Origin: Oscillospiraceae bacterium
Lineage (GTDB): Bacteria; Bacillota; Clostridia; Oscillospirales; Oscillospiraceae
Direction of reading: 5' to 3'
Assembly (NCBI GenBank): GCA_902785115.1
Contig: CACZXQ010000013.1
Location: 11,510 to 44,524, forward strand
Length of the DNA stretch: 33,015 nt
A program made the position numbers and the translations under genes. Shown here piece after piece: positions 32,371 through 33,015 of this stretch. The notes beneath the pieces are model-generated. The model worked only from the letters and a program-made list of their open reading frames with translations. It did not search any database and was not told the origin of the DNA. Every line of letters begins with the position of its first letter. The first letter of the stretch is position 1.

Positions 32371-33015
32371 TCACTTCTTGTCGTCGTCCACGACGGTGTA
32401 GTCGGCGTCGTAGTAATCCTGCCCGTTCGGGGCCTGACCGCCGTAGTTCTGCGCCTGGCTGGGATCAAAGCCCTGGCCCTGGGGATTGGCCTGCTGGTAG
32501 AGCTTCTCACTGAGCTTGTAGAAGGCCTGAGTCAGCTCCTCGGTGGCGGACTTGATGGCGGCGGTGTCGGTGCCGGTGAGCGCCTGCTTGAGGGCGTTGA
32601 GCTTCTGCTCAACCTCCGCCTTCTCGGCGGCGTCGAGCTTGTCGCCCAGCTCCTGCATGGTCTTCTCGGTCTGGTAGACCATCTGATCGCCCTGGTTGCG
32701 CACGTCGACTTCTTCCTTGCGCTTGGCGTCTTCGGCGGCGTACATCTCGGCTTCCTTGACGGCCTTGTCGATGTCCTCCTTGGACATGTTGGAGGAGGCG
32801 GTGATGGTGATGTGCTGCTCCTTGCCGGTGCCGAGATCCTTCGCGGAGACGTTCACGATGCCGTTTGCGTCGATGTCGAAGGTGACCTCGATCTGAGGCA
32901 CGCCACGGCGCGCCGGGGCGATGCCGTCCAGGTGGAAGCGGCCGAGGCTCTTGTTGTAGGCTGCCATCTCGCGCTCGCCCTGCAGGACGTTGACCTCAAC
33001 GGAGGTCTGGTTGTC
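32371..33015 (-). CDS. dnaK: Molecular chaperone DnaK (Hsp70), 3' part
   Basis: The C-terminal 214 residues of Hsp70; the 5' part lies outside the window, and the frame is open to the edge. The substrate-binding beta-sandwich is visible ([53 protein letters not shown]). It is followed by the helical lid and a tail ending [10 protein letters not shown], typical of bacterial DnaK. It is upstream of dnaJ on the same strand in the common dnaK-dnaJ order. Confidence 0.97.
   Translation of the reverse strand, partial: DNQTSVEVNVLQGEREMAAYNKSLGRFHLDGIAPARRGVPQIEVTFDIDANGIVNVSAKDLGTGKEQHITITASSNMSKEDIDKAVKEAEMYAAEDAKRKEEVDVRNQGDQMVYQTEKTMQELGDKLDAAEKAEVEQKLNALKQALTGTDTAAIKSATEELTQAFYKLSEKLYQQANPQGQGFDPSQAQNYGGQAPNGQDYYDADYTVVDDDKK

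Overview
The window looks like a chromosomal segment from an anaerobic, GC-rich member of the Clostridia, most likely an Oscillospirales-type gut bacterium. This is inferred from GC-rich coding sequence with strong Shine-Dalgarno sites, Firmicutes-type gene families (BlaI/M56, DUF1653-mutY, an MsmK-type ATPase) and short palindromic intergenic elements. No rRNA, tRNA or CRISPR array was recognised.

Region 1 (44-14716) is a pectin/galacturonate catabolic locus. A cytoplasmic GH28 exo-polygalacturonase-like enzyme and a GH105 unsaturated uronyl hydrolase face a convergent AraC regulator that starts with TTG. Divergent from the regulator run an MsmK/UgpC-type sugar ABC ATPase, kduI, kduD, an alpha/beta-hydrolase esterase, eda, two tandem PfkB-type 2-keto-3-deoxygluconate kinases, uxaC, uxaB and uxaA. 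Together they bring unsaturated uronates (KduI-KduD) and saturated galacturonate (UxaC-UxaB-UxaA) to 2-keto-3-deoxygluconate, then by kinase and aldolase to pyruvate and glyceraldehyde-3-phosphate. Polysaccharide lyases and transporter permeases are not in the window.

Region 2 (14717-16971) holds hairpin-rich spacer, a 58-residue CxxC protein resembling a fragment of a GltD-type iron-sulfur domain, and a two-HKD cardiolipin synthase.

Region 3 (16971-23514, minus strand) is an F-type ATP synthase operon ordered a, c, b, (b-prime/delta-C-terminal/alpha fusion), gamma, beta, epsilon. It is the most unusual part. There is no separate delta gene. The alpha subunit is the C-terminal part of a 751-residue protein whose N-terminus is a second membrane-anchored b-type stalk followed by only the C-terminal domain of delta. 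Epsilon is 88 residues and lacks the C-terminal regulatory helices. The c subunit keeps part of a sodium-binding signature. Several perfect hairpins lie between genes of the operon.

Region 4 (23667-29155) holds DUF1653-mutY, then a minus-strand BlaI/M56 pair. The M56 membrane protease carries two duplicated cysteine-rich beta-helix domains where BlaR1 has its penicillin-binding sensor. The promoter has two BlaI-type operators, and an unlisted 45-residue lipoprotein follows. A coiled-coil protein is transcribed divergently.

Region 5 (29156-31151) is more AT-rich and accessory-like: a MITE-like inverted repeat, a 61-residue protein divergent from an XRE regulator with a 14-bp direct repeat between them, and a CPBP membrane protease bracketed by two near-identical 35-bp terminator repeats.

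Region 6 (31153-33015, minus strand) is dnaJ and the 3' part of dnaK, which runs off the window.
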